A DNA stretch of 45,845 nucleotides from Polyangiaceae bacterium (GTDB taxonomy: Bacteria > Myxococcota_A > Polyangia > Polyangiales > Polyangiaceae), in contig JALOQB010000029.1 in assembly GCA_025453595.1 (NCBI GenBank), forward strand, positions 1-45,845, written 5' to 3'. Below the pieces are notes generated by a model, which searched no databases, was not told the origin of the DNA, and worked only from the letters and a program-made list of their open reading frames with translations. Positions 24,065-31,716 of the stretch are shown piece by piece (the first letter of the stretch is position 1; every line of letters begins with the position of its first letter). The position numbers and the translations under genes are program-made.

Positions 24065-26869
24065 ATGGCCCGCCCTCCCTCGGAACGCCTCCGCACCAGC
24101 GAAGAAATGTACCACCAGCTCCGCTGGGATCCGCGCCTCGCCGGGCGTCCCTTCCTCCTCCATGTCGAGGACCGCGCCGTGGGCTTCAAGGAGATCCCCT
24201 TCCGCTCCTTCGTCCCCGGGGGCGAGATCCCCTGGCACCGCGTCGCCCGCGTATCCCTCGACGGACGCACCCTCTGGTGCCGCACCGAACGCATCGATCG
24301 CCTCGACGAGCTCGCCACCTCCACCCCGGCGCCGCCCGGCGCGGACCCCGAGCCCCTCCCTCCTGCGTCCCCCGCTGCCCTGCGCCCCCTGACCCCACGC
24401 GAGCCCAGGAAGCATCCCCCCTCGACCCCGGGCCTGCTCCGCGTCGCCACCCTCAACGTCCTCAACGATGCGTTCCAGCCAGAGCTGCTCGCCACCGAGC
24501 GGCGCTTCCCGGTCCTCGCTCGCTTCCTTGGCTCCCTCGACGCAGACCTGCTCGGGCTGAGCGAGGTGACCCCCGCCCTCCATCGCCTGCTGCTGGCCCA
24601 GGGGTGGGTCGATTTTTACCATGTGAGCGATCGGGAAGGCGCCTCGGTGCGGCCCCACGGCCAGCTGCTGCTGTCGCGGTGGCCGCTGCGCTCCGCGGCG
24701 GTGCTCCCGCTGACGGCGACGAGGCGGGTGCTCTGCTGCGACGTGCAGGCGCCCGGAGGGCTGCTGCGGGTGCTGGTGGTGCACCTGGTGAGCAACGCCA
24801 CGCCGGGGGCCGAGCAGCAGCGACGCGCCGAGCTGGCCCGGGTGATCGAGCTGCTGGAGGGGCACCCGAGAGCGCTGGTGCTGGGCGATTTCAACCTGGA
24901 CGAGGGGGAGGCGCAGGAGCTTCTGGACGGGGCGCAGCTCCGGGACCTCTGGCGCGCGTCCTTCCCGCAGGACCCGGGCTTCACCTACGATCCGGTGGGC
25001 AACCCGCTGGCGGCGCTCTTCAGCCGCGACGGTGTGCCGCGGCGCTACGACCGGGTGCTGCTGCGAGGGCCCGGCGAGCTGGGCGGCGCGAGCCTCTTCG
25101 CGGACGGGCCCAGGGCGGACGAGCAGGGGCTGTTCCTGTCGGATCACGCCGGGGTGCAGCTCGATCTCCGGCTCCAGCCGGCGGGCTCGCTCGACTCGGC
25201 GGAGGCCACCTACCACACGGCGCTGGCGCTGGTGCCGCCGCGATCCTGCTGGGAGGCCATCGAGGCCCTCCGCTCGGAGCATGACCGGGGGGTGCTCCGG
25301 TGGCCGCCCCACGTCACGCTGATCTACGGCTTCGCGCCCCCCGCGCTCTTCCCCGAGGCCCTCGCCCGGGCCGCGGAGGTGTGCCGGGGCTTCGCGTCGT
25401 TCCCGGTGCAGCTCGCCGCCGCGGGGCGCTTCGACCACGGCGGCAGCTCGACGGTCTGGCTCGAACCTCGCTCGGATCAGGCCCTCGTCCGGCTCCAGCA
25501 GGCGCTGCAGCGCGCGTTCCCTCGCTTCTCCGAGCAGGGGGATAGGGGCTTCACGCCGCACCTCACGGTCGCCCGCTTCCCGAAGGCCGAGCGCGCCCGC
25601 GCCGTAGAGCTGGAGCAGCGGCTGCGCTCCACCTTCTCTCCGATCTCCTTCGAGGCGACCGAGCTGCACCTGCTCGTCCGGCGCGGCGACCAGCCCTTCG
25701 AGGCCGCCGCCCGGGTCCCGCTCGGGCCCGGGGCGCCGCGCCCGGGCCTGCGCCTCCGCGACGGCATCGACCCCTGGACTGCCCCCGACGAGCGCCCCCT
25801 CGACCCCGCCCCGGTGATCGAGCGGGTGCGAGGGATCCTGGAGCACCTCGCGGCGGAGCGGGGCCTGCCGGCCCCCTGGGTCGAGCCCTTCGGGGCCGCC
25901 GCTTACTGTGAAGAACTTCCCTACAGTGACCTGGACCTGTTCGCGCTGTGCCCGAGGGGGCTCCCGGCGGGGGAGGCGCTCGGGGAGCTGCAGCGTCGGC
26001 TCGCCGGGGAGGGCGTGGCCGGGCGCTGGGTGACCGAGGCCCTGCAGCCTGCGGTGCGGGTGGTGCTGGGCGGCGTGGCGGTGGACATCGTGGCCGCGGA
26101 GCTGCGGCGCGACGGCGCTCCGGGGCCTTCGAGCCTGCAGGCCGCGGGGGCGCTGGGCGAGCTGCCGGAGCCGGAGCGGGTGGCCGCGCAGGGGGCGCTG
26201 GACGGGGCAGCGCTCCGGGAGGCAACGAGGGCGCTGGGAGGCCGCTGGCCCTGGCTGCTGAGCGCGGTGAGGCGATGGTCCGTGGCGCGGGCGGTGCGCG
26301 GGGCCTGGGCGGGCTACCCGAGCGGGATCGGGTGGGCCCTGCTGGTGGCCCGGTACATCCTGGATCACCCGGACCAGGAGGGGAGCGAGCTGCTCCGGGG
26401 GTTCTTTGGCTGGTGCGCCGGGCGCCCGTGGCCCAGCCCGGTGGCCCTGGGAGACGAGGTGCCCGGGGTCGAGGGGGTCATGCCGGTCCTGACCCCGACG
26501 GCGCCGGTCCGGGACGCCGCGAGGACCGTGACCGCGAGCAGCCTTCAGGTGCTCCGGGGCGAGCTGCGCCGGGCGGCGTCCGCGGTGGAGGCGGTGCAGC
26601 GCGGTCAGGCCCCGGCGCGCGAGCTCTTCGAGGAGGCCCGCCCCCCGGGGGAAGCCCTGCAGATCAAGGTCGAGGGCAACGACGAGGAGCGGGCCGCGGG
26701 CCGGGGCCACGTGCAGCGCTCGCTCCTGGCGGAGGTGCGGCGGCTGGAGGAGCAGGGCGGCCCGGTGCGGGTCTACGCGCGGTGGGAGCCGGTGCGGGGC
26801 GCGGACGTGCTCTCGCTGGGTAGGGAAGTTCCGGACAGGGAGCGCCCTGGCCGGGGCCGGAGGCGCTGA
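24065..26869 (+). CDS. Multidomain RNA-end repair/polyadenylation protein (MJ1316, EEP, 2H, eukaryote-type poly(A) polymerase)
   Basis: A 934-residue protein with four modules. Residues 9-78: MJ1316 (DUF504) domain, predicted to recognise cyclic RNA ends (MYHQLRWDPRL, KEIPFRSF, IPWHRVARVSLDGRTLWCR). Residues 126-375: endonuclease/exonuclease/phosphatase fold with Asn131, Glu167, GDFNLD at 274-279 and Asp360-His361. Residues about 385-565: 2H phosphoesterase/2'-5' ligase, with HVT at 416-418 and HLT at 499-501. Residues about 590-905: class I poly(A) polymerase like the eukaryotic nuclear enzyme. This part has catalytic Asp622/Asp624 (SDLDLF) and Asp674 (VDIVAA), GYPSGIGWALLVARYI at 750-765, FFGWCAGRPWPSPVAL, MPVLTP at 806, and an RRM-like ALQIKVEGNDEE at 864-875. 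All expected catalytic residues are present. It follows cysE by 45 bp. The order predicts detection, cleavage or opening, and rebuilding of damaged RNA 3' ends. Confidence 0.93.
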   Translation: MARPPSERLRTSEEMYHQLRWDPRLAGRPFLLHVEDRAVGFKEIPFRSFVPGGEIPWHRVARVSLDGRTLWCRTERIDRLDELATSTPAPPGADPEPLPPASPAALRPLTPREPRKHPPSTPGLLRVATLNVLNDAFQPELLATERRFPVLARFLGSLDADLLGLSEVTPALHRLLLAQGWVDFYHVSDREGASVRPHGQLLLSRWPLRSAAVLPLTATRRVLCCDVQAPGGLLRVLVVHLVSNATPGAEQQRRAELARVIELLEGHPRALVLGDFNLDEGEAQELLDGAQLRDLWRASFPQDPGFTYDPVGNPLAALFSRDGVPRRYDRVLLRGPGELGGASLFADGPRADEQGLFLSDHAGVQLDLRLQPAGSLDSAEATYHTALALVPPRSCWEAIEALRSEHDRGVLRWPPHVTLIYGFAPPALFPEALARAAEVCRGFASFPVQLAAAGRFDHGGSSTVWLEPRSDQALVRLQQALQRAFPRFSEQGDRGFTPHLTVARFPKAERARAVELEQRLRSTFSPISFEATELHLLVRRGDQPFEAAARVPLGPGAPRPGLRLRDGIDPWTAPDERPLDPAPVIERVRGILEHLAAERGLPAPWVEPFGAAAYCEELPYSDLDLFALCPRGLPAGEALGELQRRLAGEGVAGRWVTEALQPAVRVVLGGVAVDIVAAELRRDGAPGPSSLQAAGALGELPEPERVAAQGALDGAALREATRALGGRWPWLLSAVRRWSVARAVRGAWAGYPSGIGWALLVARYILDHPDQEGSELLRGFFGWCAGRPWPSPVALGDEVPGVEGVMPVLTPTAPVRDAARTVTASSLQVLRGELRRAASAVEAVQRGQAPARELFEEARPPGEALQIKVEGNDEERAAGRGHVQRSLLAEVRRLEEQGGPVRVYARWEPVRGADVLSLGREVPDRERPGRGRRR
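26824..26838 (+). repeat. Dispersed 15-mer GGAAGTTCCGGACAG
   Basis: A perfect copy near the 3' end of the poly(A) polymerase fusion, read in a different frame (Glu-Val-Pro-Asp). It therefore cannot be explained by a shared protein motif with the copy at 19903. Confidence 0.8.
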
Positions 26870-26905
26870 GGCGCGGGGGGCGCGTCCGGCCCGGCGCCCG
26901 GGGGT

Positions 26906-29887
26906 TCAGGGGATCTGGAGGGACTGGGCCTCCTTGTGGTCGGGGTCCTGGCGGAGGGCCTCGTCGCGGGCGGCCCTGGCCCTGGCCGGGTCGCCTTTCT
27001 TGAGGTGGGCCCGGGCGAGGACGACGTTGGCTTCGGCGGCGGTTTTTTCCTTGATGGGTTCGCAGAGCAGGGCCGATTCTGCCTCGAAGATGGCCCTGTC
27101 GGCGTCGCCTGCGCCGAGGAGGGCCTGGGCGTAGAGGGCATGGGACTCGGCGCCGTGGATGTCGACGTAGAGGGCGCCTTCGCCGACTTTTTTTGCCTCG
27201 TCCCAGAGGCCGCGGGCGACGAGCTTGGCGAGGAGGCGGCGCCAGACGCGGCGATCGTGCTGGTCGAGGGGGGCGAGCTTGCGGAGCATGGCGAGCTCGC
27301 GGTCCTCGTCCTTGGCCTTGCGTGCCATGTCGGCGAGGGCCTGGAGGGGCTCGGCCTGGGTGGGGTCGAGGTTGCTGGCGGCCTCGAAGTGCACGGCGGC
27401 GGCCTTGAGGTCCCTGGAGCGCCCGGCGATGTCGCCCAGGAGCATGCGGACCGTGTAGCCGTCGTTGCCCTCGGCGATCATGGTCTCGAGCTCGGTCCTG
27501 GCCTCGTCGGGCTTCTTGCGCTGGAGGGCGAGGCGAGCCTGGAGGTAGCGCGCGTCGGGGTTTTTGGGCTCGATCTTCCGGGCTGCTTCGAGGGAAGAGA
27601 CGGCGCCCTTGCTGTCGCCGGAGGCGAGGCGAGCGAGGGCGAGCTGGATCTGGGCGGGGGCGCTCTGGGGCTGGGCCTCGGCCTCTTTCTGGGCGATCTC
27701 GAGGGGCCTGGGCCGCAGGTCCGGAAGGTACTGCTTCTTGTAGCGGACGAGGCGCTGGTCGAGCCACGCGCGGAACTGGCGGTCCAGCTCCTCGCCGGGG
27801 ATGCCCAGGGCGGAGCGGAGGACCTCCGGGGTGCGCTTGCCCTCGCCCCAGGCCTTGAGCATCGCGACGAGCTTCGGCATCCCGTACTTCTCGGCCAGGA
27901 AGACCACGATCTGGCTGGACGCGTAGTACGCGGTGGTCATGTCGCTGGCGTCCTCGGCGTGGGTGAAGGCCCGGTTCATCTGCTCCACCGCGGGGACCTT
28001 GCCGCGGCGCAGGGCCAGGTAGAGCGCCTGGTCCTCCTCGCGGGACCACTCGGGGCGGCGCACGATGGTCTCGTACTCGCTCAGGCCCTCGGTGAACCAC
28101 CGCGGCACGTGGTTCTTCGAGAGCTGGATGGCGAAGACGTGCCCGACCTCGTGCCAGACGACCATGCCCCAGTTGAAGGGCTCGGCCTTGGGGCTGATGG
28201 CCGCGAGGGTCTCGCCGAAGCAGACGCCCTGGATCCCCACGTTCGGCAGGCCCGAGGTGCGGATGCTAAAGTGTTCACGGTTTCCATACAGCTCGACGCC
28301 GATGGGCATGGAGGGGTCGAAGCCGTAGCGCTTCTTCATGTCGGTCCAGGCGTCGTCGAGGAAGCGGGGGAGGTAGCGCTCCAGGACCTTCTTCTCGTTC
28401 TTGGGGTAGCGCACGAGGTAGCGAGCACCCACCTTCTCGCTCTCGTAGTGCTGGGGGATGTCGCGCTCGTAGAGGTTGAGCGTGTTGTAGGCCCGGACGT
28501 TGAATTTGTCCTTGCGAAACCCCTGGTTCAGGCTGGCAATCCCCTCGGTCTCGGCGCCGATCCGGATCTGGTTGAGGCCCAGGTTGACCAGGATCGAGCC
28601 GTCCTGCGGGTCGAGCTTGGCGGCCTTCTTCATCATCTCGACGATCTCGGCGTAGCGGTGCTCCCACTCGGCGAACTCGGCGATGATCTGGTAGGCGCGG
28701 GCGAACTCGGCGTTCTGCTCGAAGGTGGCCCGGAGCGCCGCCTCCATGCCAGGTTTGTCGTCGGCGAGGAAGCGCACGGCGGCCTTCATGGCCAGCAGAT
28801 CCGGGTGCCGCGGGTCGATGGCCAGGCCCTGGGCGAGGGCCCGGTCGGCCTCCTCGATCTCCAGGTCCCGCAGGGCGATGCCGGCCCGGAGGAAGGAGGC
28901 CTCGGGCCGCATCTTGTCGGTGGAGAGGGCGCGCTGGATCTCGCGCTCTGCGCCGTCAAAATCCAGCGTCTGCGCCAGCTTGATCTCGGCCAGGAGCAGC
29001 CGCGCGTCGGCCAGCTCCGGCGCCGCCTTGAGCGCCGAGCGGACCATCTCCTCTGCACGGCCGATGTTGTAGGCCTCCAGGAACAGCTGGGCGCGCCAGA
29101 GGTAGAGCTCCGCGGTCTTGTTGCCGGCCCGCTCCGCGTCGTCGTAGGACTCGTTGGCGTCCCGCTTGCTGCGGAGCAGGTGGGTCGCGCGGCCCACGAG
29201 GGCCATGCCTTCCCCGTCCCGGGGGGTGATCTTCTTGCTGTTGAAGTCGCTCACCAGCGACATCAGGTAAGGCTCCGCGTCCCGGCTACGGCCCATGCGC
29301 AGCAGCAGCTCGCCCGCCACCAGGCGCGCCCGCCGGGCCTCTTCCTCGTCCTTCACCGCGTCGCAGGCCTTGAGCGCCTCCTCCAGCTTGCCCCGGCGCG
29401 CGAGCGCCAGGGCCTTGACGGGGGCCGCCGCGATCTTCGAGGCCCTGTCGACGCGGCCCGCCTCGTCCGCAAGCTTGATCGCTTCATCAAGTCGCCCGGT
29501 CTCGAGCATGACGCGGGCCAGGCCCACGGTGGCGCGCCCGCGCTCGCCGGCGTTCCTGGCGGCCTTGCCCAGCTCGGCCTCCGCGGAGGCGTACTCGGCG
29601 GCGGCGAGCGCATCGAGCCCGCCCTGCAATCCGACGCGCGGCGGCGGCTTGGCGGGACGATCGTCGCCCTGCGATTTCCCGGGGAAGCCGTCGTTGACCT
29701 CGAGCTCTTCCGGGTCCCCCTCCTCGCTGTCGAGGGCGTGGCGGCCGCTGGACGCGGGCGCCGCGGACGCGGATGGTGCAGGTGGAGGGGTGACCTCGCG
29801 AGGGCGCGGGGTGCAGTGAGGGGCGAGTAGCAGGAGGGGCAACAAGAGACCCAGCACCCTGCGAGCAGGCCGACGTGGCTCGGGCAT
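26906..29887 (-). CDS. TPR-repeat protein with HEVGH metallopeptidase domain, probably exported
   Basis: A 993-residue protein. The N-terminal hydrophobic stretch LGLLLPLLLLAPHC is a signal peptide; its Cys follows a non-standard lipobox. A Pro/Ala/Ser linker leads to about 12 TPR-like helical pairs in residues 85-470. A gluzincin peptidase domain covers about 500-720: HEVGH at 579-583 with downstream Glu in WFTEGLSEYE (about 600-606), as in the MA-clan 'peptidase MA-like' family often fused to TPRs. More TPRs occupy about 760-985. The ATG at 29887 is used because the frame further upstream is antisense to the HD-domain gene. The substrate is unknown. It is divergent from the HD gene across 165 bp with three hairpins. 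Confidence 0.9.
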   Translation of the reverse strand: MPEPRRPARRVLGLLLPLLLLAPHCTPRPREVTPPPAPSASAAPASSGRHALDSEEGDPEELEVNDGFPGKSQGDDRPAKPPPRVGLQGGLDALAAAEYASAEAELGKAARNAGERGRATVGLARVMLETGRLDEAIKLADEAGRVDRASKIAAAPVKALALARRGKLEEALKACDAVKDEEEARRARLVAGELLLRMGRSRDAEPYLMSLVSDFNSKKITPRDGEGMALVGRATHLLRSKRDANESYDDAERAGNKTAELYLWRAQLFLEAYNIGRAEEMVRSALKAAPELADARLLLAEIKLAQTLDFDGAEREIQRALSTDKMRPEASFLRAGIALRDLEIEEADRALAQGLAIDPRHPDLLAMKAAVRFLADDKPGMEAALRATFEQNAEFARAYQIIAEFAEWEHRYAEIVEMMKKAAKLDPQDGSILVNLGLNQIRIGAETEGIASLNQGFRKDKFNVRAYNTLNLYERDIPQHYESEKVGARYLVRYPKNEKKVLERYLPRFLDDAWTDMKKRYGFDPSMPIGVELYGNREHFSIRTSGLPNVGIQGVCFGETLAAISPKAEPFNWGMVVWHEVGHVFAIQLSKNHVPRWFTEGLSEYETIVRRPEWSREEDQALYLALRRGKVPAVEQMNRAFTHAEDASDMTTAYYASSQIVVFLAEKYGMPKLVAMLKAWGEGKRTPEVLRSALGIPGEELDRQFRAWLDQRLVRYKKQYLPDLRPRPLEIAQKEAEAQPQSAPAQIQLALARLASGDSKGAVSSLEAARKIEPKNPDARYLQARLALQRKKPDEARTELETMIAEGNDGYTVRMLLGDIAGRSRDLKAAAVHFEAASNLDPTQAEPLQALADMARKAKDEDRELAMLRKLAPLDQHDRRVWRRLLAKLVARGLWDEAKKVGEGALYVDIHGAESHALYAQALLGAGDADRAIFEAESALLCEPIKEKTAAEANVVLARAHLKKGDPARARAARDEALRQDPDHKEAQSLQIP

Positions 29888-29942
29888 GGAGTTATCTTGT
29901 TCGACCCCGCGTTCTTCTCCAAGACGAACGCGCCACATTCCA

Positions 29943-30013
29943 TGACCAGGGCCCGGATGCCTGGTCAGGGGGGTGTTCCCCCCCACGTCCTGTGTCCACG
30001 GGGCAGAAGCCCC
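29943..30013. repeat. Three consecutive hairpins in a divergent intergenic region
   Basis: TGACCAGG (29943-29950) pairs perfectly with CCTGGTCA (29960-29967) around a 9-nt loop. Directly adjacent, GGGGGG (29968-29973) pairs with CCCCCC (29978-29983) around TGTT. GGGGC (30000-30004) then pairs with GCCCC (30009-30013) around AGAA. They lie between the TPR-peptidase start and the HD-domain start, so they could form in the 5' leader of the HD gene or act as protein-binding dyads. Confidence 0.6.
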
Positions 30014-30052
30014 TTGTCGACGCCACCCTCCCACGAGTAAAAGGCCGCCCCC

Positions 30053-31006
30053 TTGACCCGCACAATCGCTCCCGAGACCCTGCCCAACCCCCACCGTGCC
30101 CTCGACGCCCTCGAGCGCGCGCTGGAGTGCGCTCGGCGAGGGGCGCCGGATCGGCCCCTCGTGCTGGTGCACCGCGACGACTTTCTCGTGGCAAACCAGA
30201 GCCTCCGGGCCGACATCCGGGGCCTCCTCGACTCCATCCTCACGGGCGAAGACCCGGAGGCTGGCCTCGACGCCCTGCTCGTCTGCGGTGCTCTCGACGC
30301 CCTCCTGCCCGAGGTCAAGGCGCTCGTCGGCTTCGGCGACGGCGAGTGGCGCCACAAGGACGTGTGGAAGCACACCAAGCAGGTCGTTCGCCAGGCCGAG
30401 AACCGCATCGAGGTCCGCTGGTCGGCCCTGCTCCACGACATCGGCAAGGTCCGCACCCGCTCCATCTCCCCCGACGGCGAGGTGCACTTCTTCGGCCACG
30501 CCGAGGTCGGCGCTCGCATGTTCGACAAGCTCGACCGGCGCACGGGCCTCTTCGTCGTCGATGGTCCCCTCCGCGAGACCGTTCGCTTCCTCATCCTCCA
30601 TCACCTCCGCGCCGCCGCCTACGAGGCCTCCTGGACCGACAGCGCGGTCCGGCGCTTCGGCAAGGAGATGGGCCCCCACCTCCACGATCTGCTCTGCCTC
30701 TCTCGCGCCGATATCACCACCAAGCGCCCTGAAAAGAAGCGCCGTGGCCTGCGTCAGCTCGACGAGCTCTTCGATCGCCTCTCGAAGATCCAGGAGCAGG
30801 ACGCCGTGGTCCCCCCGCTCCCCTCCGGCATCGGCGATGTGATCATGCTGCGCTTCAACCTCCCCCCCTCCCGCCTCATCGGCGACATCAAGCGGGCCCT
30901 CGAAGGCGAGATCGATACCGGCTCCCTCCTCAGCCACCAGCCCGCCGACTTCTACATCGACCACATCGCCACCAACGCCGAGCGCTACGGCCTCCGCAAG
31001 AGCTGA
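30053..31006 (+). CDS. Orphan HD-domain phosphohydrolase of the CCA-enzyme/poly(A) polymerase type
   Basis: A 317-residue protein. The metal-dependent HD site is His128-Asp129 in SALLHDIGKV, preceded by EWRHKDVWKHTKQVV and followed by HFFGHAEVGARM and LILHHLRA. That spacing is characteristic of the HD domain at the C-terminus of bacterial tRNA nucleotidyltransferase/poly(A) polymerases. In the E. coli CCA enzyme this domain has 2',3'-cyclic phosphodiesterase, 2'-nucleotidase and phosphatase activity. No nucleotidyltransferase domain is attached. The N-terminal 75 residues are helical and unlike the NTase fold. The start is a TTG at 30053 after a weak AAAAGG box. It lies 3.2 kb from the poly(A) polymerase fusion, on the same strand. 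Confidence 0.88.
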   Translation: MTRTIAPETLPNPHRALDALERALECARRGAPDRPLVLVHRDDFLVANQSLRADIRGLLDSILTGEDPEAGLDALLVCGALDALLPEVKALVGFGDGEWRHKDVWKHTKQVVRQAENRIEVRWSALLHDIGKVRTRSISPDGEVHFFGHAEVGARMFDKLDRRTGLFVVDGPLRETVRFLILHHLRAAAYEASWTDSAVRRFGKEMGPHLHDLLCLSRADITTKRPEKKRRGLRQLDELFDRLSKIQEQDAVVPPLPSGIGDVIMLRFNLPPSRLIGDIKRALEGEIDTGSLLSHQPADFYIDHIATNAERYGLRKS

Positions 31007-31007
31007 G

Positions 31008-31025
31008 AGGGTCGCCGTTGACCCT
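31008..31025. terminator. Hairpin between convergent genes
   Basis: AGGGTC (31008-31013) pairs perfectly with GACCCT (31020-31025) around GCCGTT, 1 bp after the HD gene stop and 6 bp before the end of the convergent lipoprotein gene. A second hairpin (TGCCTC / GAGGCA) overlaps that lipoprotein's stop. The position fits a bidirectional terminator, but there is no U-tract. Confidence 0.4.
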
Positions 31026-31031
31026 GCCTCC

Positions 31032-31682
31032 TCAGAGGCAGAAGATCATGGCAAAGGTGACCCCACATTCGCTCTTCGCCGGGTCCCTGCAGCACTGGTT
31101 CTCCCCCGAACAGCTCCCGTCCGGGCAGGGCCCCACAGCCCCGATCCCGCCAGCGCCGGCACCACCGGACCCGGTCCCGCCGGTGCCCCCGGCCATGCCC
31201 CCGCCGGCCCCGCCCCCGCCCCCGCCCCCGAACGGCTCGCCCCCGGCCCCGGCCTCGCCGCTCTGTCCGGAACCTCCGGATGCTGCCTCGCCGCCCTGCC
31301 CGGAAGCTCCTGAGGAGGCCGTGCCGCCCTGTCCGGAACTTCCGGATGAACCGGCGCCACCCTGTCCGGAAGCTCCGGCCCCGGCGCTCCCCCCCGGGCC
31401 GGCCCCGGCGGCGCCGCCGAGGAAGCCCGAGCCGCCGGCCCCGGCCTTGCCGCCCGCGCCGGCGGCCCCACCCGCGCCGGAGGAGCATCCCGCGCAGGCG
31501 CTGTAGGACCCATCGGCCTGGCATGTCTGGGTACCCTTCTTCGAGGTGCCCGGGCAGTCGCAGGAGACGACCTCGTCCTCGGTGCACCGTGGCGCGGGGC
31601 GCTGCCCTGCGTACTCGCCGTCCAGGCTGCAGGCAGCGGCGAGCGCCACGAGGAGGGAGGGCAGCACGACGGGGTATTTCAT
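31032..31682 (-). CDS. Gly-rich lipoprotein with conserved Cys caps at both ends
   Basis: A 216-residue protein. The signal peptide ends in LLVALAAACS (lipobox). An N-terminal cap has four Cys (VVSCDCPGTSKKGTQTCQ, then DGSYSACAGC). About 110 residues of Gly/Ala/Ser linker follow, with repeated SGQGG units, and then a C-terminal cap, VGPCPDGSC and NQCCRDPAKSECG, ending Phe-Cys-Leu. Both caps match those of the neighbouring gene at 31717-33654, but the central domain present there is missing here. It is probably an extracellular lipoprotein of unknown function. It is the second of two genes in the same direction, 34 bp apart. Confidence 0.85.
   Translation of the reverse strand: MKYPVVLPSLLVALAAACSLDGEYAGQRPAPRCTEDEVVSCDCPGTSKKGTQTCQADGSYSACAGCSSGAGGAAGAGGKAGAGGSGFLGGAAGAGPGGSAGAGASGQGGAGSSGSSGQGGTASSGASGQGGEAASGGSGQSGEAGAGGEPFGGGGGGGAGGGMAGGTGGTGSGGAGAGGIGAVGPCPDGSCSGENQCCRDPAKSECGVTFAMIFCL
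31329..31343 (-). repeat. Dispersed 15-mer GGAAGTTCCGGACAG
   Basis: A perfect copy on the minus strand in the Gly/Ser linker of the short capped lipoprotein. Variants with one or two changes lie at 31263-31277, 31367-31380 and 32047-32061. Confidence 0.8.
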
Positions 31683-31716
31683 CGAGACGGGAGCATACCA
31701 GCCCCCGTGGGCCGCA

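Noticed and set aside
21782-26710. A minus-strand open frame of more than 1,600 codons continuing upstream of the acyl-CoA dehydrogenase
   Set aside because: The part beyond 22924 is antisense to cysE and the poly(A) polymerase fusion and reads as Arg/Gly/Glu/Leu-rich low-information sequence. The real start is the ATG at 22924.
26936-29830. A plus-strand open frame of over 960 codons opposite the TPR-peptidase gene
   Set aside because: Its product is Gly/Leu/Val/Ala-rich with no recognisable domain, whereas the minus strand gives clear TPR and HEVGH motifs. Long antisense frames are common at this GC content.
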